DNA from: Auanema rhodensis
Lineage: Eukaryota; Nematoda; Chromadorea; Rhabditida; Rhabditidae
DNA length: 64,000 bases
Assembly (NCBI GenBank): GCA_964057225.1
Contig: OZ059896.1
Coordinates: forward strand, 4,774,001-4,838,000
Reading direction: 5' to 3'
The notes under the pieces are model-generated. The model did no database searches, was not told where the DNA came from, and worked only from the letters and a program-made list of their open reading frames with translations. This document shows, piece after piece, positions 51,276-63,941 of the stretch. A program made the translations under genes and the position numbers. The first letter of the stretch is position 1, and the number at the start of each line of letters is the position of its first letter.

Positions 51276-53214
51276 ACTTTCAAATTTAAGTGAACTTTAA
51301 TTTATGCTAATTAAATGTACACGTGATGTGCACTTGGTATGTAACTCGCTTCACGTGAAAGATAAAGAGATGCGGTTTTGAAAATTAGATTCCCCATGTC
51401 CATATTAGTCTAAAAACAAATTTTTATTGATATTGGTGCATGGTAACCATGACTTTGAAATTTAAGTGAACTTTAATTTATGCTAATTAAATGTACACGT
51501 GATGTGCACTTGGTATGTAACTCGCACGTGAAAGATAAAGAGATGCGGTTTTCAAAATTAGATTCCCCATGTCCATATTAGTCTAAAAACAAAATTGTAT
51601 TGATATTGGTGCATGGTAACCATGAGTTTGAAATTTACGTGAACTTTAATTTATGCTAATTAAATGTACACGTGATGTGCACTTGGTATGTAACTCGCTT
51701 CACGTGAAAGATAAAGAGATGCGGTTTTCAAAATTAGATTCTCCATGTCCATATTAGTCTAAAAACAAATTTTTATTGATATTGGTGCATGGTAACCATG
51801 AGTTTGAAATTTACGTGAACTTTAATTTATGCTAATTAAATGTACACGTGATGTGCACTTGGTATGTAACTCGATTCACGTGAAAGATAAAGAGATGCGG
51901 TTTTTAAAAATAGATTCTCCATGTCCATATTACTCTAAAAACAAATTTTTATTGATATTGGTGTATGGTAACCATGAGTTTGAAGTTTACGTGAACTTTA
52001 ATTTATGCTAATTAAATGTACACGTGATGTGCACTTGGTATGTAACTCGCTTCACGTGAAAGATAAAGAGATGCGGTTTTCAAAATTAGATTCCCCATGT
52101 CCATATTAGTCTAAAAACAAAATTTCATTGATATTGGTGCATGGTAACCATGACTTTGAAATTTACGTGAACTTTAATTTATGCTAATTAAATGTACACG
52201 TGATGTGCACTTGGTATGTAACTCGCTTCACGTGAAGAATAAAGAGATGCGGTTTTCAAAATTAGATTCCCCATGTCCATATTAGTCTAAAAACAAAATT
52301 TTATTGATATTGGTGCATGGTAACCATGACTTTGAAATTTACGTGAACTTTAATTTATGCTAATTAAATGTACACGTGATGTGCACTTGGTATGTAACTC
52401 GCTTCACGTGAAAGATAAAGAGATGCGGTTTTCATAATTAGATTCTCCATGTCCATATTAGTCTAAAAACAAATTTTTATTGATATTGGTTCATGGTAAC
52501 CATGAGTTTGAAATTTACGTGAACTTTAATTTATGCTAATTAAATGTACACGTGATGTGCACTTGGTATGTAACTCGCTTCACGTGAAAGATAAAGAGAT
52601 GCGGTTTTCAAAATTAGATTCCCCATGTCCATATTAGTCTAAAAACAAAATTTTATTGATATTGGTGCATGGTAACCATGACTTTGAAATTTACGTGAAC
52701 TTTAATTTATGCTAATTAAATGTACACGTGATGTGCACTTGGTATGTAACTCGCTTCACGTGAAAGATAAAGAGATGCGTTTTTCAAAATTAGATTCCCC
52801 ATGTCCATATTAGTCTAAAAACAAATTTTTATTGATATTGGTGCATGGTAACCATGAGTTTGAAATTTATGTGAACTTTAATTTATGCTAATTAAATGTA
52901 CACGTGATGTGCACTTGGTATGTAACTCGCTTCACGTGAAAGATAAAGAGATGCGGTTTTCAAAATTAGATTCCCCATGTCCATATTAGTCTAAAAACAA
53001 AATTTTATTGATATTGATGCATGGTAACCATGACTTTGAAATTTAAGTGAACTTTAATTTATGCTAATTAAATGTACACGTGATGTGCACTTGGTATGTA
53101 ACTCGCTTCACGTGAAAGATAAAGAGATGCGGTTTTCAAAATTAGATTCCCCATGTCCATATTAGTCTAAAAACAAATTTTTATTGATATTGGTTCATGG
53201 TAACCATGAGTTTG

Positions 53215-54270
53215 AAATTTACGTGAACTTTAATTTATGCTAATTAAATGTACACGTGATGTGCACTTGGTATGTAACTCGCTTCACGTGAAAGATAAAG
53301 AGATGCGGTTTTCAAAATTAGATTCCCCATGTCCATATTAGTCTAAAAACAAAATTTTATTGATATTGGTGCATGGTAACCATGACTTTGAAATTTACGT
53401 GAACTTTAATTTATGCTAATTAAATGTACACGTGATGTGCACTTGGTATGTAACTCGCTTCACGTGAAAGATAAAGAGATGCGGTTTTTAAAATTAGATT
53501 CTCCATGTCCATATTAGTCTAAAAACAAATTTTTATTGATATTGGTATATGGTAACCATGAGTTTGAAATTTACGTGAACTTTAATTTATGCTAATTAAA
53601 TGTACACGTGATGTGCACTTGGTATGTAACTCGCTTCACGTGAAAAATAAAGAGATGCGGTTTTCAAAATTAGATTCCCCATGTCCATATTAGTCTAAAA
53701 ACAAAATTTTATTGATATTGGTGCATGGTAACCATGACTTTGAAATTTACGTGAACTTTAATTTATGCTAATTAAATGTACACGTGATGTGCACTTGGTA
53801 TGTAACTCGCTTCACGTGAAAGATAAAGAGATGCGGTTTTCATAATTAGATTCCCCATGTCCATATTAGTCTAAAAACAAAATTTTATTGATATTGGTGC
53901 ATGGTAACCATGACTTTGAAATTTACGTGAACTTTGATTTATGCTAATTAAATGTACACGTGATGTGCACTTGGTATGTAACTCGCTTCACGTGAAAGAT
54001 AAAGAGATGCGTTTTTCAAATATAGATTCCCCATGTCCATATTAGTCTAAAAACAAATTTTTATTGATATTGGTGCATGGTAACCATGAGTTTGAAATTT
54101 ACGTGAACTTTAATTTATGCTAATTAAATGTACACGGGATGTGCACTTGGTATGTAACTCGCTTCACGTGAAAGATAAAGAGATGCGGTTTTCAAAATTA
54201 GATTCCCCATGTCCATATTAGTCTAAAAACAAAATTTTATTGATATTGCTGCATGGTAACCATGACTTTC
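53215..54270 (+). repeat. Partial higher-order repeat copy, diverged
   Basis: Six monomers matching positions 1-6 of the 13-monomer unit, with one visible difference: ggtatatgg near 53,546 where other copies have ggtgtatgg. The next monomer (from 54,271) resembles position 7 but has cacgtggaag and ends aaatttacg instead of aaatttaag, so the copy breaks off there. Confidence 0.75.
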
Positions 54271-54446
54271 AAATTTAAGTGAACTTTAATTTATGCTAAT
54301 TAAATGTACACGTGATGTGCACTTGGTATGTAACTCGCTTCACGTGGAAGATAAAGAGATGCGGTTTTGAAAATTAGATTCCCCATGTCCATATTAGTCT
54401 AAAAACAAATTTTTATTGATATTGGTGCATGGTAACCATGACTTTG

Positions 54447-57259
54447 AAATTTACGTGAACTTTAATTTATGCTAATTAAATGTACACGGGATGTGCACTT
54501 GGTATGTAACTCGCTTCACGTGAAAGATAAAGAGATGCGGTTTTCAAAATTAGATTCCCCATGTCCATATTAGTCTAAAAACAAAATTTTATTGATATTG
54601 GTGCATGGTAACCATGAGTTTGAAATTTACGTGAACTTTAATTTATGCTAATTAAATGTACACGTGATGTGCACTTGGTATGTAACTCGCTTCACGTGAA
54701 AGATAAAGAGATGCGGTTTTTAAAAATAGATTCTCCATGTCCATATTACTCTAAAAACAAATTTTTATTGATATTGGTGCATGGTAACCATGAGTTTGAA
54801 ATTTACGTGAACTTTAATTTATGCTAATTAAATGTACACGTGATGTGCACTTGGTATGTAACTCGCTTCACGTGAAAGATAAAGAGATGCGGTTTTCAAA
54901 ATTAGATTCTCCATGTCCATATTAGTCTAAAAACAAATTTTTATTGATATTGGTGCATGGTAACCATGAGTTTGAAATTTACGTGAACTTTAATTTATGC
55001 TAATTAAATGTACACGTGATGTGCACTTGGTATGTAACTCGCTTCACGTGAAAGATAAAGAGATGCGGTTTTGAAAATTAGATTCCCCATGTCCATATTA
55101 GTCTAAAAACAAAATTTTATTGATATTGGTGCATGGTAACCATGACTTTGAAATTTACGTGAACTTTAATTTATGCTAATTAAATGTACACGTGATGTGC
55201 ACTTGGTATGTAACTCGCTTCACGTGAAAGATAAAGAGATGCGTTTTTCAAATATAGATTCCCCATGTCCATATTAGTCTAAAAACAAATTTTTATTGAT
55301 ATTGCTGCATGGTAACCATGACTTTCAAATTTAAGTGAACTTTAATGTATGCTAATTAAATGTACACGTGATGTGCACTTGGTATGTAACTCGCTTCACG
55401 TGAAAGATAAAGAGATGCGGTTTTGAAAATTAGATTCCCCATGTCCATATTAGTCTAAAAACAAATTTTTATTGATATTGGTGCATGGTAACCATGACTT
55501 TGAAATTTACGTGAACTTTAATTTATGCTAATAAAATGTACACGTGATGTGCACTTGGTATGTAACTCGCTTCACGTGAAAGATAAAGAGATGCGGTTTT
55601 TAAAAATAGATTCTCCATGTCCATATTACTCTAAAAACAAATTTTTATTGATATTGGTGCATGGTAACCATGAGTTTGAAATTTACGTGAACTTTAATTT
55701 ATGCTAATTAAATGTACACGTGATGTGCACTTGGTATGTAACTCGCTTCACGTGAAAGATAAAGAGATGCGGTTTTCAAAATTAGATTCTCCATGTCCAT
55801 ATTAGTCTAAAAACAAATTTTTATTGATATTGGTGCATGGTAACCATGAGTTTGAAATTTACGTGAACTTTAATTTATGCTAATTAAATGTACACGTGAT
55901 GTGCACTTGGTATGTAACTCGCTTCACGTGAAAGATAAAGAGATGCGGTTTTCAAAATTAGATTCCCCATGTCCATATTAGTCTAAAAACAAAATTTTAT
56001 TGATATTGGTGCATGGTAACCATGACTTTGAAATTTACGTGAACTTTAATTTATGCTAATTAAATGTACACGTGATGTGCACTTGGTATGTAACTCGCTT
56101 CACGTGAAAGATAAAGAGATGCGGTTTTTAAAATTAGATTCTCCATGTCCATATTAGTCTAAAAACAAATTTTTATTGATATTGGTGTATGGTAACCATG
56201 AGTTTGAAATTTACGTGAACTTTAATTTATGCTAATTAAATGTACACGTGATGTGCACTTGGTATGTAACTCGCTTCACGTGAAAAATAAAGAGATGCGG
56301 TTTTCAAAATTAGATTCCCCATGTCCATATTAGTCTAAAAACAAAATTTTATTGATATTGGTGCATGGTAACCATGACTTTGAAATTTACGTGAACTTTA
56401 ATTTATGCTAATTAAATGTACACGTGATGTGCACTTGGTATGTAACTCGCTTCACGTGAAAGATAAAGAGATGCGGTTTTCATAATTAGATTCCCCATGT
56501 CCATATTAGTCTAAAAACAAAATTTTATTGATATTGGTGCATGGTAACCATGACTTTGAAATTTACGTGAACTTTGATTTATGCTAATTAAATGTACACG
56601 TGATGTGCACTTGGTATGTAACTCGCTTCACGTGAAAGATAAAGAGATGCGTTTTTCAAATATAGATTCCCCATGTCCATATTAGTCTAAAAACAAATTT
56701 TTATTGATATTGGTGCATGGTAACCATGAGTTTGAAATTTACGTGAACTTTAATTTATGCTAATTAAATGTACACGGGATGTGCACTTGGTATGTAACTC
56801 GCTTCACGTGAAAGATAAAGAGATGCGGTTTTCAAAATTAGATTCCCCATGTCCATATTAGTCTAAAAACAAAATTTTATTGATATTGCTGCATGGTAAC
56901 CATGACTTTCAAATTTAAGTGAACTTTAATTTATGCTAATTAAATGTACACGTGATGTGCACTTGGTATGTAACTCGCTTCACGTGAAAGATAAAGAGAT
57001 GCGGTTTTGAAAATTAGATTCCCCATGTCCATATTAGTCTAAAAACAAATTTTTATTGATATTGGTGCATGGTAACCATGACTTTGAAATTTAAGTGAAC
57101 TTTAATTTATGCTAATTAAATGTACACGTGATGTGCACTTGGTATGTAACTCGCACGTGAAAGATAAAGAGATGCGGTTTTCAAAATTAGATTCCCCATG
57201 TCCATATTAGTCTAAAAACAAAATTGTATTGATATTGGTGCATGGTAACCATGAGTTTG
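54447..57259 (+). repeat. 16-monomer segmental duplication, copy 1
   Basis: Sixteen monomers whose types recur in the same order at 61,129-63,941, an offset of 6,682 bp (38 x 176 - 6). The shared rare features include three atg-start monomers with ttactc (54,645; 55,525; and 61,327 in copy 2), gctgcatgg with caaatatag, and ctttaatgtatgc. Visible differences from copy 2: ttttgaaaatt near 55,070, aaatttttatt near 55,470, and ctaataaaatg near 55,530. Confidence 0.8.
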
Positions 57260-58139
57260 AAATTTACGTGAACTTTAATTTATGCTAATTAAATGTACAC
57301 GTGATGTGCACTTGGTATGTAACTCGCTTCACGTGAAAGATAAAGAGATGCGGTTTTCAAAATTAGATTCTCCATGTCCATATTAGTCTAAAAACAAATT
57401 TTTATTGATATTGGTGCATGGTAACCATGAGTTTGAAATTTACGTGAACTTTAATTTATGCTAATTAAATGTACACGTGATGTGCACTTGGTATGTAACT
57501 CGATTCACGTGAAAGATAAAGAGATGCGGTTTTTAAAAATAGATTCTCCATGTCCATATTACTCTAAAAACAAATTTTTATTGATATTGGTGTATGGTAA
57601 CCATGAGTTTGAAGTTTACGTGAACTTTAATTTATGCTAATTAAATGTACACGTGATGTGCACTTGGTATGTAACTCGCTTCACGTGAAAGATAAAGAGA
57701 TGCGGTTTTCAAAATTAGATTCCCCATGTCCATATTAGTCTAAAAACAAAATTTCATTGATATTGGTGCATGGTAACCATGACTTTGAAATTTACGTGAA
57801 CTTTAATTTATGCTAATTAAATGTACACGTGATGTGCACTTGGTATGTAACTCGCTTCACGTGAAAAATAAAGAGATGCGGTTTTCAAAATTAGATTCCC
57901 CATGTCCATATTAGTCTAAAAACAAAATTTTATTGATATTGGTGCATGGTAACCATGACTTTGAAATTTACGTGAACTTTAATTTATGCTAATTAAATGT
58001 ACACGTGATGTGCACTTGGTATGTAACTCGCTTCACGTGAAAGATAAAGAGATGCGGTTTTCATAATTAGATTCTCCATGTCCATATTAGTCTAAAAACA
58101 AATTTTTATTGATATTGGTTCATGGTAACCATGAGTTTG
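55855..58139 (+). repeat. 13-monomer higher-order repeat, copy 1 (2,285 bp)
   Basis: Thirteen consecutive 176-bp monomers of distinct types; one is the 173-bp variant, giving 13 x 176 - 3 = 2,285 bp. Marker order: plain; gtgtatgg; gaaaaataaag; ttcataatt; ctttgattt junction with caaatatag; acgggatg with gctgcatgg; ttttgaaaatt; 3-bp deletion with aaaattgtattg; ctccatg; cgattcacg with ttactc and gaagtttacg; aatttcattg; gaaaaataaag; ttcataatt with ggttcatgg. The next 2,285 bp repeat the same order. Confidence 0.9.
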
Positions 58140-60424
58140 AAATTTACGTGAACTTTAATTTATGCTAATTAAATGTACACGTGATGTGCACTTGGTATGT
58201 AACTCGCTTCACGTGAAAGATAAAGAGATGCGGTTTTCAAAATTAGATTCCCCATGTCCATATTAGTCTAAAAACAAAATTTTATTGATATTGGTGCATG
58301 GTAACCATGACTTTGAAATTTACGTGAACTTTAATTTATGCTAATTAAATGTACACGTGATGTGCACTTGGTATGTAACTCGCTTCACGTGAAAGATAAA
58401 GAGATGCGGTTTTTAAAATTAGATTCTCCATGTCCATATTAGTCTAAAAACAAATTTTTATTGATATTGGTGTATGGTAACCATGAGTTTGAAATTTACG
58501 TGAACTTTAATTTATGCTAATTAAATGTACACGTGATGTGCACTTGGTATGTAACTCGCTTCACGTGAAAAATAAAGAGATGCGGTTTTCAAAATTAGAT
58601 TCCCCATGTCCATATTAGTCTAAAAACAAAATTTTATTGATATTGGTGCATGGTAACCATGACTTTGAAATTTACGTGAACTTTAATTTATGCTAATTAA
58701 ATGTACACGTGATGTGCACTTGGTATGTAACTCGCTTCACGTGAAAGATAAAGAGATGCGGTTTTCATAATTAGATTCCCCATGTCCATATTAGTCTAAA
58801 AACAAAATTTTATTGATATTGGTGCATGGTAACCATGACTTTGAAATTTACGTGAACTTTGATTTATGCTAATTAAATGTACACGTGATGTGCACTTGGT
58901 ATGTAACTCGCTTCACGTGAAAGATAAAGAGATGCGTTTTTCAAATATAGATTCCCCATGTCCATATTAGTCTAAAAACAAATTTTTATTGATATTGGTG
59001 CATGGTAACCATGAGTTTGAAATTTACGTGAACTTTAATTTATGCTAATTAAATGTACACGGGATGTGCACTTGGTATGTAACTCGCTTCACGTGAAAGA
59101 TAAAGAGATGCGGTTTTCAAAATTAGATTCCCCATGTCCATATTAGTCTAAAAACAAAATTTTATTGATATTGCTGCATGGTAACCATGACTTTCAAATT
59201 TAAGTGAACTTTAATTTATGCTAATTAAATGTACACGTGATGTGCACTTGGTATGTAACTCGCTTCACGTGAAAGATAAAGAGATGCGGTTTTGAAAATT
59301 AGATTCCCCATGTCCATATTAGTCTAAAAACAAATTTTTATTGATATTGGTGCATGGTAACCATGACTTTGAAATTTAAGTGAACTTTAATTTATGCTAA
59401 TTAAATGTACACGTGATGTGCACTTGGTATGTAACTCGCACGTGAAAGATAAAGAGATGCGGTTTTCAAAATTAGATTCCCCATGTCCATATTAGTCTAA
59501 AAACAAAATTGTATTGATATTGGTGCATGGTAACCATGAGTTTGAAATTTACGTGAACTTTAATTTATGCTAATTAAATGTACACGTGATGTGCACTTGG
59601 TATGTAACTCGCTTCACGTGAAAGATAAAGAGATGCGGTTTTCAAAATTAGATTCTCCATGTCCATATTAGTCTAAAAACAAATTTTTATTGATATTGGT
59701 GCATGGTAACCATGAGTTTGAAATTTACGTGAACTTTAATTTATGCTAATTAAATGTACACGTGATGTGCACTTGGTATGTAACTCGATTCACGTGAAAG
59801 ATAAAGAGATGCGGTTTTTAAAAATAGATTCTCCATGTCCATATTACTCTAAAAACAAATTTTTATTGATATTGGTGTATGGTAACCATGAGTTTGAAGT
59901 TTACGTGAACTTTAATTTATGCTAATTAAATGTACACGTGATGTGCACTTGGTATGTAACTCGCTTCACGTGAAAGATAAAGAGATGCGGTTTTCAAAAT
60001 TAGATTCCCCATGTCCATATTAGTCTAAAAACAAAATTTCATTGATATTGGTGCATGGTAACCATGACTTTGAAATTTACGTGAACTTTAATTTATGCTA
60101 ATTAAATGTACACGTGATGTGCACTTGGTATGTAACTCGCTTCACGTGAAAAATAAAGAGATGCGGTTTTCAAAATTAGATTCCCCATGTCCATATTAGT
60201 CTAAAAACAAAATTTTATTGATATTGGTGCATGGTAACCATGACTTTGAAATTTACGTGAACTTTAATTTATGCTAATTAAATGTACACGTGATGTGCAC
60301 TTGGTATGTAACTCGCTTCACGTGAAAGATAAAGAGATGCGGTTTTCATAATTAGATTCTCCATGTCCATATTAGTCTAAAAACAAATTTTTATTGATAT
60401 TGGTTCATGGTAACCATGAGTTTG
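58140..60424 (+). repeat. 13-monomer higher-order repeat, copy 2 (2,285 bp)
   Basis: Repeats copy 1 monomer for monomer. At every diagnostic site I compared there is no difference, and the spacing is exactly 2,285 bp (for example the cgattcacg monomer, whose start codon-like atg is at 57,458 and 59,743). A further monomer (60,425-60,600) still follows the pattern, after which the order changes to the series gcgtttttcaaaatt, gatgcatgg. Confidence 0.9.
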
Positions 60425-61128
60425 AAATTTACGTGAACTTTAATTTATGCTAATTAAATGTACACGTGATGTGCACTTGGTATGTAACTCGCTTCACGTG
60501 AAAGATAAAGAGATGCGGTTTTCAAAATTAGATTCCCCATGTCCATATTAGTCTAAAAACAAAATTTTATTGATATTGGTGCATGGTAACCATGACTTTG
60601 AAATTTACGTGAACTTTAATTTATGCTAATTAAATGTACACGTGATGTGCACTTGGTATGTAACTCGCTTCACGTGAAAGATAAAGAGATGCGTTTTTCA
60701 AAATTAGATTCCCCATGTCCATATTAGTCTAAAAACAAATTTTTATTGATATTGGTGCATGGTAACCATGAGTTTGAAATTTATGTGAACTTTAATTTAT
60801 GCTAATTAAATGTACACGTGATGTGCACTTGGTATGTAACTCGCTTCACGTGAAAGATAAAGAGATGCGGTTTTCAAAATTAGATTCCCCATGTCCATAT
60901 TAGTCTAAAAACAAAATTTTATTGATATTGATGCATGGTAACCATGACTTTGAAATTTAAGTGAACTTTAATTTATGCTAATTAAATGTACACGTGATGT
61001 GCACTTGGTATGTAACTCGCTTCACGTGAAAGATAAAGAGATGCGGTTTTCAAAATTAGATTCCCCATGTCCATATTAGTCTAAAAACAAATTTTTATTG
61101 ATATTGGTGCATGGTAACCATGAGTTTG

Positions 61129-63941
61129 AAATTTACGTGAACTTTAATTTATGCTAATTAAATGTACACGGGATGTGCACTTGGTATGTAACTCGCTTCA
61201 CGTGAAAGATAAAGAGATGCGGTTTTCAAAATTAGATTCCCCATGTCCATATTAGTCTAAAAACAAAATTTTATTGATATTGGTGCATGGTAACCATGAG
61301 TTTGAAATTTACGTGAACTTTAATTTATGCTAATTAAATGTACACGTGATGTGCACTTGGTATGTAACTCGCTTCACGTGAAAGATAAAGAGATGCGGTT
61401 TTTAAAAATAGATTCTCCATGTCCATATTACTCTAAAAACAAATTTTTATTGATATTGGTGCATGGTAACCATGAGTTTGAAATTTACGTGAACTTTAAT
61501 TTATGCTAATTAAATGTACACGTGATGTGCACTTGGTATGTAACTCGCTTCACGTGAAAGATAAAGAGATGCGGTTTTCAAAATTAGATTCTCCATGTCC
61601 ATATTAGTCTAAAAACAAATTTTTATTGATATTGGTGCATGGTAACCATGAGTTTGAAATTTACGTGAACTTTAATTTATGCTAATTAAATGTACACGTG
61701 ATGTGCACTTGGTATGTAACTCGCTTCACGTGAAAGATAAAGAGATGCGGTTTTCAAAATTAGATTCCCCATGTCCATATTAGTCTAAAAACAAAATTTT
61801 ATTGATATTGGTGCATGGTAACCATGACTTTGAAATTTACGTGAACTTTAATTTATGCTAATTAAATGTACACGTGATGTGCACTTGGTATGTAACTCGC
61901 TTCACGTGAAAGATAAAGAGATGCGTTTTTCAAATATAGATTCCCCATGTCCATATTAGTCTAAAAACAAATTTTTATTGATATTGCTGCATGGTAACCA
62001 TGACTTTCAAATTTAAGTGAACTTTAATGTATGCTAATTAAATGTACACGTGATGTGCACTTGGTATGTAACTCGCTTCACGTGAAAGATAAAGAGATGC
62101 GGTTTTGAAAATTAGATTCCCCATGTCCATATTAGTCTAAAAACAACATTTTATTGATATTGGTGCATGGTAACCATGACTTTGAAATTTACGTGAACTT
62201 TAATTTAAGCTAATTAAATGTACACGTGATGTGCACTTGGTATGTAACTCGCTTCACGTGAAAGATAAAGAGATGCGGTTTTTAAAAATAGATTCTCCAT
62301 GTCCATATTACTCTAAAAACAAATTTTTATTGATATTGGTGCATGGTAACCATGAGTTTGAAATTTACGTGAACTTTAATTTATGCTAATTAAATGTACA
62401 CGTGATGTGCACTTGGTATGTAACTCGCTTCACGTGAAAGATAAAGAGATGCGGTTTTCAAAATTAGATTCTCCATGTCCATATTAGTCTAAAAACAAAT
62501 TTTTATTGATATTGGTGCATGGTAACCATGAGTTTGAAATTTACGTGAACTTTAATTTATGCTAATTAAATGTACACGTGATGTGCACTTGGTATGTAAC
62601 TCGCTTCACGTGAAAGATAAAGAGATGCGGTTTTCAAAATTAGATTCCCCATGTCCATATTAGTCTAAAAACAAAATTTTATTGATATTGGTGCATGGTA
62701 ACCATGACTTTGAAATTTACGTGAACTTTAATTTATGCTAATTAAATGTACACGTGATGTGCACTTGGTATGTAACTCGCTTCACGTGAAAGATAAAGAG
62801 ATGCGGTTTTTAAAATTAGATTCTCCATGTCCATATTAGTCTAAAAACAAATTTTTATTGATATTGGTGTATGGTAACCATGAGTTTGAAATTTACGTGA
62901 ACTTTAATTTATGCTAATTAAATGTACACGTGATGTGCACTTGGTATGTAACTCGCTTCACGTGAAAAATAAAGAGATGCGGTTTTCAAAATTAGATTCC
63001 CCATGTCCATATTAGTCTAAAAACAAAATTTTATTGATATTGGTGCATGGTAACCATGACTTTGAAATTTACGTGAACTTTAATTTATGCTAATTAAATG
63101 TACACGTGATGTGCACTTGGTATGTAACTCGCTTCACGTGAAAGATAAAGAGATGCGGTTTTCATAATTAGATTCCCCATGTCCATATTAGTCTAAAAAC
63201 AAAATTTTATTGATATTGGTGCATGGTAACCATGACTTTGAAATTTACGTGAACTTTGATTTATGCTAATTAAATGTACACGTGATGTGCACTTGGTATG
63301 TAACTCGCTTCACGTGAAAGATAAAGAGATGCGTTTTTCAAATATAGATTCCCCATGTCCATATTAGTCTAAAAACAAATTTTTATTGATATTGGTGCAT
63401 GGTAACCATGAGTTTGAAATTTACGTGAACTTTAATTTATGCTAATTAAATGTACACGGGATGTGCACTTGGTATGTAACTCGCTTCACGTGAAAGATAA
63501 AGAGATGCGGTTTTCAAAATTAGATTCCCCATGTCCATATTAGTCTAAAAACAAAATTTTATTGATATTGCTGCATGGTAACCATGACTTTCAAATTTAA
63601 GTGAACTTTAATTTATGCTAATTAAATGTACACGTGATGTGCACTTGGTATGTAACTCGCTTCACGTGAAAGATAAAGAGATGCGGTTTTGAAAATTAGA
63701 TTCCCCATGTCCATATTAGTCTAAAAACAAATTTTTATTGATATTGGTGCATGGTAACCATGACTTTGAAATTTAAGTGAACTTTAATTTATGCTAATTA
63801 AATGTACACGTGATGTGCACTTGGTATGTAACTCGCACGTGAAAGATAAAGAGATGCGGTTTTCAAAATTAGATTCCCCATGTCCATATTAGTCTAAAAA
63901 CAAAATTGTATTGATATTGGTGCATGGTAACCATGAGTTTG
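61129..63941 (+). repeat. 16-monomer segmental duplication, copy 2
   Basis: Second copy of 54,447-57,259. Private changes here are ttttcaaaatt near 61,753, acaacatttta near 62,143 and taatttaagc near 62,202. The last removes the atg found at the corresponding place in copy 1 (55,525). The duplication overlaps the higher-order repeat, so the array was shaped by exchanges at more than one scale. Confidence 0.8.

Larger units (their letters stand above)
51106..52433 (+). repeat. Right arm of 176-bp palindrome
   Basis: The first 7.5 forward monomers, mirrored by 49,744-51,071. The same monomer series also appears, unmirrored, at 56,735 and 59,020 as part of the higher-order repeat. In those copies the seventh monomer reads cgtgaaaaataaag, while here it reads cgtgaagaataaag (about 52,231). 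That g is shared only with the left arm, which ties the two arms to one direct copying event. Confidence 0.93.

Noticed and set aside
45600-52433. Transposon with long terminal inverted repeats
   Set aside because: The inverted arms are ordinary satellite monomers, the centres are 131 and 34 bp with no coding sequence, and there is no target-site duplication.
49700-52433. Dismissing both palindromes as assembly or read chimeras
   Set aside because: This cannot be excluded for the near-perfect 176-bp palindrome. The 351-bp palindrome has unequal, diverged arms, which argues against a simple artefact, so both are reported with long-read checks.
51829-61509. 60-codon ATG frames (MLIKCTRDVH...) in some 176-bp monomers, plus one on the minus strand at 50,166-50,348
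   Set aside because: Each spans more than one monomer length. They appear only where a local variant (tttttaaaaatag) removes a stop. No promoter, codon pattern or family resemblance supports coding, and the minus-strand one is simply the palindrome mirror of 51,829-52,011.
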